64,000 nucleotides of DNA from an uncultured Burkholderiales bacterium. GTDB lineage: Bacteria; Pseudomonadota; Gammaproteobacteria; Burkholderiales; Burkholderiaceae_C. The translations under genes were made by a program, and so were the position numbers. The notes under the pieces were generated by a model. That model was not told the origin of the DNA. It did no database searches and saw only the letters and a list, made by a program, of their open reading frames with translations. Positions 37,614 to 45,502 of the stretch are shown piece after piece. The stretch lies in the NCBI GenBank assembly GCA_903933115.1, contig CAIZIT010000063.1:62001-126000 (forward strand), given 5' to 3'. Position 1 is the stretch's first letter. Every line of letters starts with the position of its first letter.

Positions 37614-38150
37614 ATGTCTTTAGATAACGTCACCCCAGGCAAAGATGCTCCTAATTTTTTCAACGTCATCATCGAAATTCCGATGAATGCCGATCCCGTG
37701 AAGTACGAAGTCGATAAAGAGACCGGTGCGATTTTTGTGGACCGTTTCATGAGCACGTCCATGCATTACCCCACCAACTACGGCTATGTGCCCCAGACCA
37801 TCAGTGGAGATGGAGACCCTGTTGACGTGTTGGTGATCACCCCAGTTCCTTTGATCCCGGGTGTGGTAGTGACTTGCAGGCCCATTGGCATTTTGAACAT
37901 GGAAGATGAGGCTGGAATGGACGGAAAGGTCTTGGCGGTTCCAACCGATAAGATTTTGTCGATTTATACCCAATGGCAAAAACCTGAAGATCTCAATCCC
38001 TTGAGGTTAAAGACCATTGCGCACTTCTTTGAGCATTACAAAGATTTAGAAGCGGGCAAATGGGTCAAGATCCTTGGATGGGAAGGCCCAGATGCAGCTC
38101 GAGCAGAGGTCCTTGAGGGCATGAACAACTACAAAAAGTTGGCCAAATAA
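37614..38150 (+). CDS. ppa: Inorganic pyrophosphatase (soluble, family I)
   Basis: 178 residues from ATG 37614; GGAGAA at 37598-37603 is its ribosome-binding site, so the longer in-frame start is rejected. Motifs: [45 protein letters not shown] (with the catalytic Asp triad) and [16 protein letters not shown]. It hydrolyses cytoplasmic PPi to phosphate. Divergent from hppA and followed by a strong terminator. Confidence 0.96.
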   Translation: MSLDNVTPGKDAPNFFNVIIEIPMNADPVKYEVDKETGAIFVDRFMSTSMHYPTNYGYVPQTISGDGDPVDVLVITPVPLIPGVVVTCRPIGILNMEDEAGMDGKVLAVPTDKILSIYTQWQKPEDLNPLRLKTIAHFFEHYKDLEAGKWVKILGWEGPDAARAEVLEGMNNYKKLAK

Positions 38151-38262
38151 TCGATAGGAGCCACAGCTGAGGTACTAGGGATGCTTTAGTTCTCTAAGTG
38201 GCCCAATAGATGCCATTTTGATCTTCGAGATGGCGAGCTTACTTTTACAGTCCGAATCATTT

Positions 38263-38298
38263 GAACACCTTCATCATCCGATGAGGGTGTTCTTTTTT
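38263..38298 (+). terminator. ppa: Intrinsic terminator of ppa
   Basis: A 13-bp stem (38263-38275 with 38280-38292, one G-T pair) around loop ATCC, followed by TTTTTTG. It starts 112 bases after the ppa stop codon. Confidence 0.9.
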
Positions 38299-38598
38299 GA
38301 GTACTGCACTTGTTGAAAGCGCCCAATCGGTAAGGAGTGCATCGAGTCAAAGGATGGCTCTAAGATGTTCCTCCATATTGCATAAGAAACATTGCAAAGT
38401 GGTTTTGAACATTTCAAGAAACGGTTTTTAAAGTATCAGTTGGGTGCAGTCATGAGACCCTTCCAATGGTCCAAACGCTTGAGCTCGAGCAGTCGTTATT
38501 TTTTAACCGATTGTTTCAATCTTTGAGCAATATCAATTTCATGTGAATATTTTTCCAGTGGCGGTTGGATGTATTTATGTTAAAGTGAATTTAACTCG

Positions 38599-38637
38599 TA
38601 AACCCCTTGGTTTACAGAGCTCAAACAATTTGTTTGT
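38599..38637 (+). promoter_or_regulatory. Two adjacent perfect hairpins in the leader of the 83-residue protein gene
   Basis: GTAAACC (38599-38605) pairs with GGTTTAC (38610-38616) around CCTT, and CAAACAA (38623-38629) pairs with TTGTTTG (38631-38637) around one base. They end 5 bases before the ribosome-binding site AGAAAGG (38642-38648). Their place suggests control of translation or mRNA stability; this is inference. Confidence 0.45.
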
Positions 38638-38655
38638 CGCTTAGAAAGGTGTCAT

Positions 38656-38907
38656 ATGCGCGCAGTCAAGAAGTTAAAAAAAATCATCCAAGACAGCCCT
38701 CAGTCCCCGCAGTCCAAGATCTACACGAAATTGATTTTGATGCTCGAGACAGAGGAGGATAACCCGATCAAAGACCTGTACAGACTTGATCAAGAAGAGT
38801 TCGAATTGGCCATATCTTTATTGAAAGAGTGGAGAATCGACCGTTTTTATGTGGGCAAGTCCAAAGTCTTTGATGTGGCATTTCATGCCAACGAGCTCAG
38901 TGCCTAA
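38656..38907 (+). CDS. Small conserved-looking hypothetical protein
   Basis: 83 residues, highly charged, with a basic start (MRAVKKLKKIIQ) and a probable helical bundle (KIYTKLILMLETEED, then DLYRLDQEEFELAISLLKEW). No signal peptide, membrane helix or motif that I recognise. The coding call is supported by a good ribosome-binding site (AGAAAGG 8 bases upstream of ATG), natural codon use and a structured leader. It stands alone between ppa and lplT. Function unknown. Confidence 0.75.
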   Translation: MRAVKKLKKIIQDSPQSPQSKIYTKLILMLETEEDNPIKDLYRLDQEEFELAISLLKEWRIDRFYVGKSKVFDVAFHANELSA

Positions 38908-38981
38908 ATTTGCGACGAGACCTTGAGTTATTCAAAAAGTGTTGTTTCTCGACTCCGTTAGGCAGTAAGAATTCACAAGGA

Positions 38982-39015
38982 TTGTCACCTTAAATTCATT
39001 TTTTTGTCATATTTT
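38982..39015 (+). promoter_or_regulatory. Pho-box-like promoter upstream of lplT-GT4
   Basis: TTGTCAC-CTTA-AATTCAT at 38982-38999 fits the two 7-mers of the Pho box (CTGTCAT, N4, CTGTCAY) at 10 of 14 positions. It is followed after exactly 10 bases by TATTTT (39010-39015), the spacing seen in PhoB-activated promoters where the box replaces the -35. This would put lplT and the GT4 gene under phosphate control. Confidence 0.5.
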
Positions 39016-39056
39016 TATGGTCTAGTTCTCTTTGAATTAAAAAGAACTAGAACCAT

Positions 39057-40283
39057 TTGAATCATCAATTTTTCATTCTCCTTTTGACCCAATTCATTGT
39101 CGGGATTTGTGACAATGCATTGATCTTGGTCGTCATCGCTCTCTTGCAAGAGCAGTCATACCCCCCTTGGTGGATACCCATCCTTAAAGCGGTCTTTACC
39201 GTTTCGTTTGTACTTTTTGCACCTTTTGTCGGGCACACCTCGGACATCCGTCCTAAGAGGCGGGTGATGATGGGTGCGACCCTCCTTAAATGGGGCGCCT
39301 GTGTCTTATTGCTTTTTGGCCTCCACCCTTTTTTGTGTCTATTGCTTGCTGGAATCGGGGCTTGCATCTATTCTCCAGCCAAGTATGGGCTGGCCACTGA
39401 GATGGTGGAGTTGGGGCATTTGGTCAAAGCCAATGCTTGGCTGGAGGTCAGCACAGTGCTCGCGTCAATTTTTGGGTTTCTTTTAGGTGGACTTTTGGTT
39501 AGCGAAGCTTTTAGGCAAAGTACCTGGGCCGAGGGACTCAGCAAGTTGCTTCAAGAGTCTGGCAGTTTGAACCTGTCCATTTTGATCTTAATTGGGTTGC
39601 TGACATTGGCGAGCGTTTTGACGCGATTTTTACCCGTTAGTGGTTTCATCAAAACCCAGCGTGTGGATCACCTGATTGAGCATTTGAGAGAGTTTGTGCG
39701 CAGTTTAGGGCAGTTGTGGCTTGATCCCATGGGCAGAGTGTCACTTTGTGTGACCACTTTGTTTTGGGGGGTGGGTTCAACAATGCAATTGCTGGTTTTG
39801 GTCTGGGCTCAGGAGCAACTTGGGTTTACCTTGTCACAATCTTCGTATTTTCAAGTCACTGGTGCCGTGGGTATGGTCTTGGGTGCGGTCCTTGCGGCTT
39901 CTTTCATCAAAGTCAAAGATGCCATCAAGTTGACAAAATTGGGTTTTATCATCGGATTGATGATGGTGGTGATGGGTTGGGTTCAAGAGCCTTGGGGTGC
40001 CTCAGCGTTGATGGTTGGAATTGGGATGGTATGTGCTTTGTTGATTGTTCCCTTTAACGCACTTCTTCAGCACAGGGGCAAAGAGATTTTATTTCCTGGT
40101 CAATCCATAGCGGTACAGAACTTTTGTGAAAACTTGAGTGTCTTGCTGATGGCACTGGGCTACAGCGCTTTGTTGGCTTATGGTGTGTCCTTGAATTTCT
40201 TGATGGTTCTCTTTGGCCTATTGATTATCGTGGTGATCTATTTCATCATGAACTTGAGTCGATCACATCAGACCTCACTTTGA
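39057..40283 (+). CDS. lplT: Lysophospholipid transporter LplT (MFS)
   Basis: 408 residues with about 12 membrane helices. The N-terminus FFILLLTQFIVGICDNALIL and the segment YSPAKYGLATEMVELGHLVKANAWLE are characteristic of LplT, which flips lysophospholipids across the inner membrane for re-acylation. A TTG start at 39057 is used because no ATG lies nearby; the ribosome-binding site is weak. The usual partner acyltransferase gene (aas) is not adjacent; instead a GT4 glycosyltransferase follows after 34 bases. A Pho-box-like promoter lies upstream. Confidence 0.88.
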   Translation: MNHQFFILLLTQFIVGICDNALILVVIALLQEQSYPPWWIPILKAVFTVSFVLFAPFVGHTSDIRPKRRVMMGATLLKWGACVLLLFGLHPFLCLLLAGIGACIYSPAKYGLATEMVELGHLVKANAWLEVSTVLASIFGFLLGGLLVSEAFRQSTWAEGLSKLLQESGSLNLSILILIGLLTLASVLTRFLPVSGFIKTQRVDHLIEHLREFVRSLGQLWLDPMGRVSLCVTTLFWGVGSTMQLLVLVWAQEQLGFTLSQSSYFQVTGAVGMVLGAVLAASFIKVKDAIKLTKLGFIIGLMMVVMGWVQEPWGASALMVGIGMVCALLIVPFNALLQHRGKEILFPGQSIAVQNFCENLSVLLMALGYSALLAYGVSLNFLMVLFGLLIIVVIYFIMNLSRSHQTSL

Positions 40284-40317
40284 AAGCCTTGCTTGGCCTT
40301 CCTTTGATGTTCATTGA

Positions 40318-41337
40318 ATGGGAATGAAAATGAAAATTTTGATCGTGACAGATGCTTGGGAGCCACAAATCAATGGCGTTGTCAGAACCTTAAAGATGAC
40401 TCAAAGAGAGCTTGCGAAGTTGGGTCATGAGGTGGTCTTTCTTACACCCTTGGACTTCAAGTCCATTCCTTGCCCCACTTATCCAGAGATCTCTCTGGCT
40501 CTTGCGAGCACCAAAACTGTCAAGACCTTGATCGAGTCGATCAAGCCCGATTGCTTGCACATCGCAACCGAGGGTCCTCTGGGATGGAGCGCCAGGCGTA
40601 TTGCAATACAAAAGGGATGGAAATTCACTTCCGCCTACCATAGTCGTTTTCCAGAATATGTGAATGCCAGGTTCAAGATCCCCACCTCTTGGACCTACGC
40701 TCTTTTGCGAAAATTTCACAATAAAGCCCAGTTCAACTTGACGCCAACCCCAGCCATAGTTGAGGATTTGAGGGCCAGGGGATTTCACAATCCAAGGCTT
40801 TGGACCAGAGGTGTCGATAAAGATATCTTCACCCCCATAGGTCCGAAACAATACCCTGAGCGGTCTGATCACCCCGTTTTCTTGCATGTGGGCCGTTTGG
40901 CTGTAGAAAAAAATGTGGATGATTTTCTAAAGCTGGATTTACCAGGCGAGAAATGGGTCGCAGGAGATGGGCCAGAGCGGGCAAGATTGGAGAAAACCTA
41001 CAAGGATGTTCGCTGGTTTGGTGTTCTCGATGGATTGTCTTTGGCCACTTTGTACCGAAGCGCAGATGTGTTTGTCTTTCCAAGTGTCACCGATACCTTT
41101 GGACTGGTGATGCTCGAGTCCATGTCCTGTGGGACACCCGTAGCGGCTTATCCCGTTCCTGGACCTATCGATGTTGTTCAAAATCAGGTCTCAGGAGCGC
41201 TGAACAAGGACTTGCGTCAAGCTTGCTTAGAGGCTCTGAAAATGAGTCGAACCGATGTGTATCAACACGCCTTGAATTTCACATGGGAGAAAGCGAGCCA
41301 ACAGTTCTTGAGCTCATTGCAGCAAATCAGTCATTGA
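40318..41337 (+). CDS. GT4 family glycosyltransferase
   Basis: 339 residues, GT-B fold. The N-terminal domain opens KMKILIVTDAWEPQINGVVRTL. The C-terminal nucleotide-sugar domain has FLHVGRLAVEKNVDDFL, VAGDGPERARLE, FGVLDGLSLATLYRSADVFVFPS and TDTFGLVMLESMSCGTPVAAYPVPGP with the conserved Glu pair. This is the pattern of lipid mannosyl/glucosyl transferases acting at the inner membrane. Cotranscribed with lplT; ugd, which would supply UDP-glucuronate, is next and convergent. A role in making glycolipids under phosphate limitation is inference. ATG codons at 40318, 40324 and 40330 are all possible starts. Confidence 0.87.
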   Translation: MGMKMKILIVTDAWEPQINGVVRTLKMTQRELAKLGHEVVFLTPLDFKSIPCPTYPEISLALASTKTVKTLIESIKPDCLHIATEGPLGWSARRIAIQKGWKFTSAYHSRFPEYVNARFKIPTSWTYALLRKFHNKAQFNLTPTPAIVEDLRARGFHNPRLWTRGVDKDIFTPIGPKQYPERSDHPVFLHVGRLAVEKNVDDFLKLDLPGEKWVAGDGPERARLEKTYKDVRWFGVLDGLSLATLYRSADVFVFPSVTDTFGLVMLESMSCGTPVAAYPVPGPIDVVQNQVSGALNKDLRQACLEALKMSRTDVYQHALNFTWEKASQQFLSSLQQISH

Positions 41338-41407
41338 CTGTATGAGACGACTCAAATAACGGATTAGCGCATCGCAGGACCTGACGACCCTGCGATCAAT
41401 GCATGGA

Positions 41408-42835
41408 TCATGCTGCTTGTGTTGCTTTCGTGTCGTCTTTTTGCTCGAACAACTGAGCAGAACTGTTGAGACGGCCGACACCATAATACTCAAAACAGCG
41501 CTCTGCAATCGTCTCTGGTTCAAAGAGGTTTCGTCCATCAAAGATCACTGCTGACTTTAACTCCTTGCGAATTTGTTCAAAGTCAGGACTCTTGAACTCT
41601 TTCCACTCCGTCACAATCAGAAGGGCATCAGCGTCCTTTAAGACCTCGTATTGATGGCCAATGAATTCAACTCGATTCAAGAGCTCAGGGTGATCAACCA
41701 ACTCATGAGACAGCGCTGTTTTCGCAGCCGAGAGCGATACGGGATCATAAACTCGTAGGCTTGCGCCGCCTTGTAGGAGTCCTTGAATCATTTTTAAACT
41801 GGGTGCTTCACGCATGTCGTCCGTGCCGGGCTTGAACGCCAAGCCCCAAAGGGCAAATGTTTTTCCGCTCAAATCTGCGCCAAAGCGTTTGGTGATTTTT
41901 TGAACCATGATTTGCTTTTGATGGTCATTGACCAACTCGACCGACTTCAATATCTCCAAAGTCAAGCCGTGGCTGGCGGCAGTACTCTGAAGTGCTTTGA
42001 TGTCTTTTGGAAAACAAGATCCTCCGTAACCGACTCCTGCGTACAAAAAACTGTATCCAATGCGGGGGTCTGCACCCATGCCCTTTCTCACCGATTCGAT
42101 ATCAACATGGATTTTTTCAGCCAAATTGGCCAGTTCATTCATGAATGAGATGCGAGTGGCCAGCATGGCGTTGGAGGCGTATTTGGTGAATTCTGCAGAA
42201 CGAACATTCATCACCAATGTACGCTCATGGTGTCGATTGAAGGGGGCGTAAAGACGGTGCATCAACTCTTTGGCTTCTAGGTCGTGTTTGCCTCGGTCGA
42301 TGCCAAGGATGATTCGATCTGGGCGCATGAAGTCATCGACGGCACACCCCTCTTTTAAAAACTCTGGATTGGAGACAACGGTGAAGTCGAACTTCGGGGA
42401 TTCTTGTGGAGCACTCTTATTCATTTGCGTTTGAATAATATCTTGCACCATATCTGCAGTTCCAACAGGGACGGTGGATTTGTTCACAATGACTTTGTAC
42501 TCGTTGATCCAATGGCCAATGTTGGCTGCAGAAGCTTGGACCTGACTCAAATCAGCTGCACCCGTCGCTGTGGTGGGCGTGCCCACAGCAATGAAGATGA
42601 TTTTTCCATGTTGAATTGACTTCTCAATTTGGGTTGAGAAGTGAAGTCGATTGGCTTGTAGATTTTTTTTAATGATGCTCTCAAGCCCTACTTCATAGAT
42701 CGGACAGATGCCTTCGTTGAGAAGTTTGATTTTTTCTTCATCTATATCAAAGCAAATCACATCGTTACCGAGTTCGGCCAAGCACGCACCTGTCACCAAT
42801 CCTACATAACCTGTACCCAATACGGTTACTTTCAT
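41408..42835 (-). CDS. ugd: UDP-glucose 6-dehydrogenase
   Basis: 475 residues. NAD-binding KVTVLGTGYVGLVTGACLAE, YEVGLESII, central FTKYASNAMLATRISFMNEL and the catalytic Cys in YGGSCFPKDIKAL are all present, followed by the C-terminal UDP-binding domain (FALWGLAFKPGTDDMREAPS). It oxidises UDP-glucose to UDP-glucuronate. A short extra tail (about 30 residues) follows the last conserved region. It is divergent from phoD, and a Pho-box-like repeat lies upstream at 42909-42926. Confidence 0.95.
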   Translation of the reverse strand: MKVTVLGTGYVGLVTGACLAELGNDVICFDIDEEKIKLLNEGICPIYEVGLESIIKKNLQANRLHFSTQIEKSIQHGKIIFIAVGTPTTATGAADLSQVQASAANIGHWINEYKVIVNKSTVPVGTADMVQDIIQTQMNKSAPQESPKFDFTVVSNPEFLKEGCAVDDFMRPDRIILGIDRGKHDLEAKELMHRLYAPFNRHHERTLVMNVRSAEFTKYASNAMLATRISFMNELANLAEKIHVDIESVRKGMGADPRIGYSFLYAGVGYGGSCFPKDIKALQSTAASHGLTLEILKSVELVNDHQKQIMVQKITKRFGADLSGKTFALWGLAFKPGTDDMREAPSLKMIQGLLQGGASLRVYDPVSLSAAKTALSHELVDHPELLNRVEFIGHQYEVLKDADALLIVTEWKEFKSPDFEQIRKELKSAVIFDGRNLFEPETIAERCFEYYGVGRLNSSAQLFEQKDDTKATQAA

Positions 42836-42908
42836 CGCTAATCTCCCATCGTGTGTTCTGAATGTTTCAGACTATGTCCTCGCGGTATGACTTTTTAATG
42901 AGAAATCT

Positions 42909-42926
42909 GTGAATATTGAGTGACAT
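42909..42926 (-). promoter_or_regulatory. Pho-box-like repeat between ugd and phoD
   Basis: On the minus strand ATGTCAC-TCAA-TATTCAC fits the Pho-box 7-mers at about 10 of 14 positions with the right 11-base period, 74 bases upstream of ugd. AT-rich candidate -10 sequences (TTAAAA at 42898-42893) follow after 10 bases. It may serve ugd, phoD or both; no better site was seen on the plus strand. Confidence 0.4.
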
Positions 42927-43016
42927 TCAAAATTATTAGGAATTTAACTTCTGAAATACTTTTGCAATCTGAGTGGGATAAAGTAATGAAAATTAATTTT
43001 TAATGAACCATTGATC

Positions 43017-44630
43017 ATGCAAAACGACACCAAGCCCTCAAGAAGACTTTTTTTGCAAAAAGGCGCTCCTTTTTTGGTGGGTGTCAGTGGTGGATTGAGT
43101 TCTATACTTGGTCACGCTCAAGCGCCTTCTCTGGTGAGCTCAGAGGCATCTCGCCCCAAAATTCTTCATGGCGTTCAAAGTGGCGACACTTTCAACGGCT
43201 CTGGGATGGTGTGGTCAAGGTCCGATCGCGAGTCGAAAATGTGGGTGCAATGGGATACGGTTGAAAAATTCACCAACCCAAGACAAGTTGCTGCACCCTA
43301 TGCACTTGAGGATACTGACTTTACGGCTCGACTAGATTTGTCGTCTTTGCCGGCAGGTGAAAATATTTTTTACAAAATTCAATTCGAGGACCTCAAAACA
43401 GGTGTCATGAGTGAAGAGGTCATGGGTCACTTTCGCACCCCTAGTATGAGGAAAAAATCTATTCGATTTTTGTGGTCTGGTGACACCGCAGGACAAGGGT
43501 GGGGGATCAATTTGGAGCAAGGTGGCATGAAGTGCTACGAGGCGATGCGTTCGCTAAACCCTGATTTTTTCATTCATAGCGGTGACAATATTTACGCCGA
43601 TGGCCCCATCAAAGCCGAGGTCATGATCACAGAAGGTCCTCTAAAAGGGATGGTCTGGAAGAACTTGGTGACGCCAGAGAAGTCGAAAGTGGCTGAGACT
43701 CTGGGGGAATTCAGAGGCAACTACCGCTACAACATGATGGACCCCAATGTTCGTCGTTTCAACAGCGAGGTGAGCCAAATTTGGCAATGGGATGATCATG
43801 AGGTCATGAACAACTACTCTCCCAGCAAAGACATCTCAGCCGATAGCAGGTACACTGAAAAAAGCGTCCCGCTGCTGACCGCCAGAGCCCGAAAAGCTTT
43901 CATGGAATACGCTCCCATGCGCTGGTACAAGCAAACCGAGGAGCAGCGCATTTACAGAAAAATCTCCCAAGGCCCACTGCTCGACGTCTTCGTCATCGAT
44001 ATGCGCACTTACCGAGGTGGCAACAGCTTCAACCGTCAAGAGAGCTTGACTGTCGACTCTCAATACCTTGGTGCTGAGCAACTGGAGTGGTTAAAACGTG
44101 AACTGAAGGCCTCTAAAGCCGTTTGGAAAATCATCGCAGCCGATATGCCCATTGGTCTGCAAGTCGAGGATGGACTTGATCGACAGGGGCGCCCTGCATT
44201 TGAAGCGGTGGCCAATGGAGATGGAGCGGTCCTGGGGCGCGAGATTGAAATTGCACAACTTTTATCGTTCATAAAAAAGCAAAAGATCAGAAACACCGTC
44301 TGGATCACTGCAGATACGCACTACACCGCTGCCCATTATTACAACCCAAAATCAGCAGTGTTTAAAGACTTTGATCCCTTTTGGGAGTTCATGTCAGGAC
44401 CATTGAGCTCAGGAACATTTGGTCCCAACAAAACGGACAATACTTTTGGGATTGAGGTTAAATTTCAAAAGTACCCGCAAGATGGTCGAGTCAATCTCTC
44501 GCCAGCAGAAGGGCTACAGTTCTTTGGAGACATGCAAATTGATGCCAAGACCTCCGCATTGACGGTGCACTTGAGAGACATCTCTGCCCAGTCGCTTTGG
44601 TCCACCACGCTTGAGCCTCAGTGGGTTTGA
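43017..44630 (+). CDS. phoD: Alkaline phosphatase/phosphodiesterase PhoD family
   Basis: 537 residues from ATG 43017. The N-terminus SRRLFLQKGAPFLVGVSGG is a Tat signal, as PhoD is exported folded with its Fe/Ca cofactors. Family motifs: ILHGVQSGDTF (N-terminal Fn-like domain), WSGDTAG, FIHSGDNIYADGP, WQWDDHEVMNNYS and VWITADTHYTAAHYY. It releases phosphate from phosphoesters outside the cell. The ribosome-binding site is weak. Its neighbours are ugd (divergent) and an unknown periplasmic protein (convergent). Confidence 0.93.
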   Translation: MQNDTKPSRRLFLQKGAPFLVGVSGGLSSILGHAQAPSLVSSEASRPKILHGVQSGDTFNGSGMVWSRSDRESKMWVQWDTVEKFTNPRQVAAPYALEDTDFTARLDLSSLPAGENIFYKIQFEDLKTGVMSEEVMGHFRTPSMRKKSIRFLWSGDTAGQGWGINLEQGGMKCYEAMRSLNPDFFIHSGDNIYADGPIKAEVMITEGPLKGMVWKNLVTPEKSKVAETLGEFRGNYRYNMMDPNVRRFNSEVSQIWQWDDHEVMNNYSPSKDISADSRYTEKSVPLLTARARKAFMEYAPMRWYKQTEEQRIYRKISQGPLLDVFVIDMRTYRGGNSFNRQESLTVDSQYLGAEQLEWLKRELKASKAVWKIIAADMPIGLQVEDGLDRQGRPAFEAVANGDGAVLGREIEIAQLLSFIKKQKIRNTVWITADTHYTAAHYYNPKSAVFKDFDPFWEFMSGPLSSGTFGPNKTDNTFGIEVKFQKYPQDGRVNLSPAEGLQFFGDMQIDAKTSALTVHLRDISAQSLWSTTLEPQWV

Positions 44631-44657
44631 AGTGCGCGCTCCGTTAGGATGTGTATG

Positions 44658-44687
44658 TGGTGGGACTCTTTTTTTGAACTCCCACCA
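44658..44687. terminator. Hairpin between convergent phoD and unknown gene
   Basis: TGGTGGGA (44658-44665) pairs with TCCCACCA (44680-44687). The loop itself carries a T7 run, and no T-tract follows the stem, so it is not a standard terminator. It may still stop or stabilise transcripts arriving from both sides. Confidence 0.3.
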
Positions 44688-44707
44688 TATCGATTCAGGG
44701 AGCTCTT

Positions 44708-45427
44708 TTAGTCGACAAAATCAGAGTACACCTTGGGTGTGTAGGTGTTGATGTTTTTCCATTCCAAGGGGATTTCCTTGAGGGTTTGAGGTGAGAGCGT
44801 GATTTTGTGGTTTCTAGTGCCGATGAAGTTACCTCGTTCGATGATCAAGGGAATTGCATTTTTAAAATCAATCAAAATTCGCAAATAGTTTTCCTTGTCG
44901 TCACCCTCGTACCACTGAGTATTTGCGATGCTGGTGGTTCTAGATGTAGGCTTGAGAGCGGCATACTCTTGTGGAGTCATCATGTAATAGGCTCGCTCCC
45001 AAGATCCATCAAAGCCAATGGACGGATACTCTGATTTGGGAATACCAACTCGCACTTTGTCGTCGTGCTGTAAGAAGCTCAATCGAAGTTGCCCTTTCTC
45101 CATTTCCACCAACCTGGCGCCTTCCAAAGGGTCGAAGTGCTCATGGTCTGATCCTGATTTGGCTTTTCTTTTGGCAGGGACCATGGAAGGAATGATCCGC
45201 TCCACCCAAGCAGCAGACCCCTTTCTGACAAAATGCTCTTCTAAAAATGTGGTTCGAATAACCCCATCGTTGCCGATCACTTTGGTTTCGGTTTTCATTT
45301 TGACATCGAGATCCACCAGTTTGGTGAAGTTGAATTTGCCGTCCCCCTTGGGTTGGGCGATGGAGGAGCCGACAAAAAAGACCAAGGTGGTCAAGAAAGC
45401 AGCTATTTTTTTATGGTGAAGAATCAT
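44708..45427 (-). CDS. Unknown exported protein in the phosphatase cluster
   Basis: 239 residues with a clear signal peptide (KKIAAFLTTLVFFVGSSIAQ) and no further membrane helix, so periplasmic or secreted. The rest is rich in beta-like stretches (DVKMKTETKVIG, RTTFLEEHFVRKGSAAWVERI, ENYLRILIDF) without a motif I know. It starts 76 bases after the end of the phosphatase pair, behind their terminator, and is convergent with phoD. By context it may belong to phosphate acquisition. No function is assigned. Confidence 0.75.
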   Translation of the reverse strand: MILHHKKIAAFLTTLVFFVGSSIAQPKGDGKFNFTKLVDLDVKMKTETKVIGNDGVIRTTFLEEHFVRKGSAAWVERIIPSMVPAKRKAKSGSDHEHFDPLEGARLVEMEKGQLRLSFLQHDDKVRVGIPKSEYPSIGFDGSWERAYYMMTPQEYAALKPTSRTTSIANTQWYEGDDKENYLRILIDFKNAIPLIIERGNFIGTRNHKITLSPQTLKEIPLEWKNINTYTPKVYSDFVD

Positions 45428-45452
45428 GATCGATCAATTAGTGACTAAGAAA

Positions 45453-45478
45453 AAAAGGTACCCCGAGGGGTACCTTTT
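45453..45478 (-). terminator. Intrinsic terminator of the alkaline phosphatase pair
   Basis: AAAAGGTACCC (45453-45463) pairs with GGGTACCTTTT (45468-45478) around CGAG. On the minus strand the stem runs into a T7 tract. It lies about 25 bases after the stop of the second phosphatase gene and before the unknown exported protein gene. Confidence 0.88.
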
Positions 45479-45502
45479 AAGAAGCTACCGATGACTTAAA
45501 TT

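Larger units (their letters stand above)
38151..38655. other. 505-base spacer: ppa terminator and structured leader, no larger gene
   Basis: Besides the ppa terminator at 38263-38298 and the hairpins just before the small gene at 38656, I see no credible gene. The middle part (38300-38560) has no long open frame or clear repeat on either strand. A small RNA cannot be excluded. Confidence 0.5.
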
